This document shows, one piece after another, positions 31,978-33,830 of a stretch of DNA of 33,830 bases. The notes below the pieces were generated by a model. It was not told the DNA's origin, did no database searches, and saw only the letters and a program-made list of their open reading frames with translations. Within the stretch, counting starts at the first letter, position 1, and each line of letters opens with the position of its first letter. Position numbers and translations under genes: made by a program. The stretch lies in assembly GCA_964651515.1 (NCBI GenBank), contig CAZYYB010000025.1, positions 1 to 33,830 of the forward strand. The letters run 5' to 3'. The DNA is from BOG-1184 sp964651515 (lineage in GTDB: Bacteria > Fibrobacterota > Chitinivibrionia > Chitinivibrionales > Chitinispirillaceae).

Positions 31978-33033
31978 CTATCGGCGAGGACTTAGCCCTC
32001 GTCTTCGCTCAAACGATTTTTTATATCGCAGGGCCACGTTCACCAGCCCGATCATCACCGGAACCTCGATGAGCGGGCCGATAACCGCGGCAAAGGCCTC
32101 CTGCGAGGCGATGCCGAACACCCCGACCGCAACGGCTATCGCCAGCTCGAAATTGTTGCTTGCGGCGGTAAACGAGAGGCTGACGGCTTCCCCGTAGCCG
32201 ATGCCCAGGCGGCGGGTGGCAAACATCGACCCGAAAAACATGACAAGGAAATAAATCGAAAGCGGGATCGCCACGCGGACCACCTCAAAGGGCAGGGTTA
32301 CGACGGCTTTCCCCTTGTAGATGAACATGACCAGGATGGTAAACAGGAGGGCAACGAGCGCTACCGGACCGATTTTCGGCAGGAAGCGCCCGGTGTACCA
32401 CCGCTCGCCCTTCATCGGTTCGAGGATCATCCGGGTCAGAAAGCCTCCCGCAAAAGGGATTCCCAGATAAATGCCGACGCTGATCGCGACCTCCTTCATC
32501 GCTACGTGCACCGCCTGTCCGGCCAGGCCGAACAGCGGCGGCAGCATGGTGACGAACAGGTAGGCGTACAGGGCAAAAAAGAGGACCTGGAATACGGAAT
32601 TGAATGCAACCAGCGCCGCCGCATACTCGCCGTCGCCCTTCGCCAGGCCGTTCCAGACGATGACCATGGCGATGCACCGGGCAAGGCCGATGATGATGAC
32701 CCCGGTCATGAGGTGCGGATGGCCGCGCAGGAAAACGATTGCCAGGGCGAACATGAGCGCGGGCCCGATGATCCAGTTCTGTATAAGCGACAGAAGAAGC
32801 GCCTTCCTGTCGGCAAAGACGCCGCTCACTTTCCGGTAATTCACCCTGGCGAGCGGCGGATACATCATGATGATGAGGCCGACGGCGATCGGCAACGAGG
32901 TCGTGCCGATGCTCATTCGGGAGAGCAGGGCCGCCGCCGTGGGAACGCACCAGCCGATGCCGATACCAAGGCCCATGGCGGCGAAAATCCACACGGTCAG
33001 GTAGCGGTCAAGGAATGAAAGCCTTTTTTCCAT
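31978..33033 (-). CDS. acr3: ACR3-family arsenite efflux transporter
   Basis: 351-aa membrane protein with about ten hydrophobic helices. The ACR3 signature is clear: GLARCIAMVIVWNGLAKGDGEYAA split here as GLARCIAMVIVWNGLAKGD (near 117-135), with the conserved membrane Cys that is needed for arsenite transport. The motif AASNNFELAIAVAVGVFGI near the C-terminus is also family-typical, and the N-terminus LSFLDRYLTVWIFAAM fits. It exports As(III) from the cytoplasm. Begins two bases after the arsC stop, so translation is likely coupled. ArsB is a different family and is excluded by these motifs. Often annotated arsB. Confidence 0.95.
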   Translation of the reverse strand: MEKRLSFLDRYLTVWIFAAMGLGIGIGWCVPTAAALLSRMSIGTTSLPIAVGLIIMMYPPLARVNYRKVSGVFADRKALLLSLIQNWIIGPALMFALAIVFLRGHPHLMTGVIIIGLARCIAMVIVWNGLAKGDGEYAAALVAFNSVFQVLFFALYAYLFVTMLPPLFGLAGQAVHVAMKEVAISVGIYLGIPFAGGFLTRMILEPMKGERWYTGRFLPKIGPVALVALLFTILVMFIYKGKAVVTLPFEVVRVAIPLSIYFLVMFFGSMFATRRLGIGYGEAVSLSFTAASNNFELAIAVAVGVFGIASQEAFAAVIGPLIEVPVMIGLVNVALRYKKSFERRRGLSPRR

Positions 33034-33035
33034 TT

Positions 33036-33482
33036 TCAGTCGGCCTTTCGAAACCCCGGCAGGGCATCGGGGAGGGTCAGGATGAAATCGCGCAGCTCAT
33101 CGCGCACCCGTCGGTAGGGCGCAAGCGCCGCTTCTCCGGTTTTCGCATTTTCTGCGAGTTTCGGCGGGTCGTCGAAGCTCACGTGAAGTCGCTGCACCCT
33201 GCCGGGAAAAATGGGGCAGCTCTCGTTTGCCGCATCGCAGACGGTGATCACCCAGTCGAAGGGGATGTGCTTGATGTCGTTAAGGAGCTTGGACCGATAG
33301 GTGGAAATATCCACCCCCGCTTCGGCCATTACCCTGACGGCAATCGGATCGAGCCCGTGGATTTCCACCCCCGCCGAATAGGGCTCGCTGCAATCGGCTT
33401 TGAGCGCACGGGCCCACCCTTCGGCCATCTGGCTTCGGCAGGAGTTGCCGGTGCAGAGAAACAGTATTTTCAATTTTTCCAT
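33036..33482 (-). CDS. arsC: Arsenate reductase, thioredoxin-coupled LMW-phosphatase type
   Basis: 148-aa cytoplasmic enzyme that reduces arsenate to arsenite for export by ACR3. The start is the ATG at 33482 (MEKLKILFLCTGNSCRS); an upstream in-frame ATG adds residues that the family lacks. The phosphatase-like P-loop C10-x4-C15-R is intact, and the two further redox cysteines fall at Cys82 and Cys89 (TVCDAANESCP), the same numbering as S. aureus ArsC, so the Cys10-Cys82-Cys89 relay with thioredoxin is expected. Not the glutaredoxin-type ArsC of E. coli. Lies 30 bases after arsR. Confidence 0.95.
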   Translation of the reverse strand: MEKLKILFLCTGNSCRSQMAEGWARALKADCSEPYSAGVEIHGLDPIAVRVMAEAGVDISTYRSKLLNDIKHIPFDWVITVCDAANESCPIFPGRVQRLHVSFDDPPKLAENAKTGEAALAPYRRVRDELRDFILTLPDALPGFRKAD

Positions 33483-33512
33483 GGTTATCCCCCGCCTGTT
33501 CACTACCGTCAA

Positions 33513-33830
33513 CTATGGGGTTTCTTTTTCCGTCCCGTCTCTTTCCGTCTCGTCTCTTTCCGTCTCCCTGCGACGGTTACCACAGAGAATTTCCCTGTCC
33601 ATGCGAAGGATATTCGTCAACCGGTGCCGATCTTCGATTGTTTGCCGGTCGTGCTCAAGCGCATCGAACGCCAGAGCAATCGACCGTTGCACGGTTCCGG
33701 ATTTATCCGGATTCTCCGTCAGGCGGTAGTATATCCATCGTTCGTTTTTGCGTGAGCAGACAAGACCGGCATTTTTCAGGATCGACAGGTGCTTCGAAAC
33801 GGTGGAGGGGGCGAGGGCGAGCAGCTCGAG
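33513..33830 (-). CDS. arsR: ArsR-family metalloregulator, 3' part only
   Basis: The reverse strand is open from the window edge to a TAG at 33513 (105 codons; the 5' end and promoter are outside). The visible part starts within the recognition region, LELLALAPSTVSKHLSILKNAGLV, followed by the wing SRKNERWIYYRL, typical of ArsR/SmtB winged-helix repressors. A Cys pair of the classical ELCVCDL type would lie upstream of the window; Cys residues in the visible part are at the GLVC wing border and in REILCGNRR near the C-terminus. The last ~20 residues are a repetitive charged tail (ETERD units). Repressor of arsC-acr3, presumably released by As(III). No ORF start is visible because of the edge. 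Confidence 0.88.
   Translation of the reverse strand, partial: LELLALAPSTVSKHLSILKNAGLVCSRKNERWIYYRLTENPDKSGTVQRSIALAFDALEHDRQTIEDRHRLTNILRMDREILCGNRRRETERDETERDGTEKETP
33530..33566. repeat. 15-bp tandem repeat in arsR 3' end
   Basis: About 2.5 copies of CCGTCTCGTCTCTTT (33530-33544 with one change, 33545-33559 exact, then 7 bases). Fifteen bases are five codons, so the repeat stays in frame and encodes E-T-E-R-D units at the end of ArsR. Confidence 0.85.

Noticed and set aside
1..33830. CRISPR arrays, insertion sequences, phage genes, tRNA or rRNA genes
   Set aside because: Read through on both strands; no repeated spacer units, transposase motifs, cloverleaf sequences or rRNA stretches were seen. 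A tRNA scan and an IS search would confirm this.

Overview
The window reads as the chromosome of a motile, probably anaerobic, sugar-degrading bacterium with a Gram-negative style envelope. It is GC-rich by eye and densely packed on both strands. The evidence is a lipoprotein, secreted proteins with Sec signal peptides, a SPOR-domain protein, a flagellar operon with a FliY-type switch protein and FlbD, a membrane pyrophosphatase with K+-independent signature residues, and a siroheme-dependent (anaerobic-type) heme operon. A deep-branching lineage such as Fibrobacterota/Chitinivibrionia or a relative would fit, but this is inference: no rRNA or ribosomal-protein marker is present.

Layout. 1-580 (minus): 5' part of a lipoprotein gene cut by the window edge. 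965-3839 (plus): araD, araB and a small membrane protein, i.e. L-ribulose to D-xylulose-5-phosphate steps without the isomerase araA. 4095-6188 (plus): hppA, closed by a strong intrinsic terminator. 6337-6807: small secreted SPOR protein. 7054-9429: secreted glycoside hydrolase family 2 enzyme, closed by a second strong terminator. 9644-21898 (plus): a flagellar block that begins with a near-consensus sigma-54 promoter and runs motE-fliK-flgD-flgE-flbD-fliL-fliM-fliY, followed by a large hybrid histidine kinase.

21877-31800 (minus): nine tightly overlapping genes in the order hemA, sirC (precorrin-2 dehydrogenase), hemC, cobA-hemD fusion, ahbC, hemB, ahbD, hemL, and a single-polypeptide AhbA-AhbB siroheme decarboxylase. 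Together they would take glutamyl-tRNA to heme b via uroporphyrinogen III, precorrin-2, sirohydrochlorin, siroheme, didecarboxysiroheme and iron-coproporphyrin III. No step in this route uses oxygen. The only step without its own gene is iron insertion into sirohydrochlorin, so either the SirC-like protein is bifunctional or a chelatase lies elsewhere.

31978-33830 (minus): arsenic resistance operon arsR (cut by the right edge), thioredoxin-type arsC and the ACR3 arsenite exporter. It reads toward the heme operon with no visible terminator between them.

Nothing here is an obviously unprecedented system. The most interesting points are the completeness of the siroheme-dependent heme operon with its AhbA-AhbB fusion, the sigma-54 flagellar promoter, the flagellar-linked hybrid kinase with an unrecognised N-terminal domain and a degenerate first receiver, the internal duplication in FlgE, and the in-frame 15-bp tandem repeat in arsR. 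No tRNA, rRNA, CRISPR array, insertion sequence or phage gene was seen.
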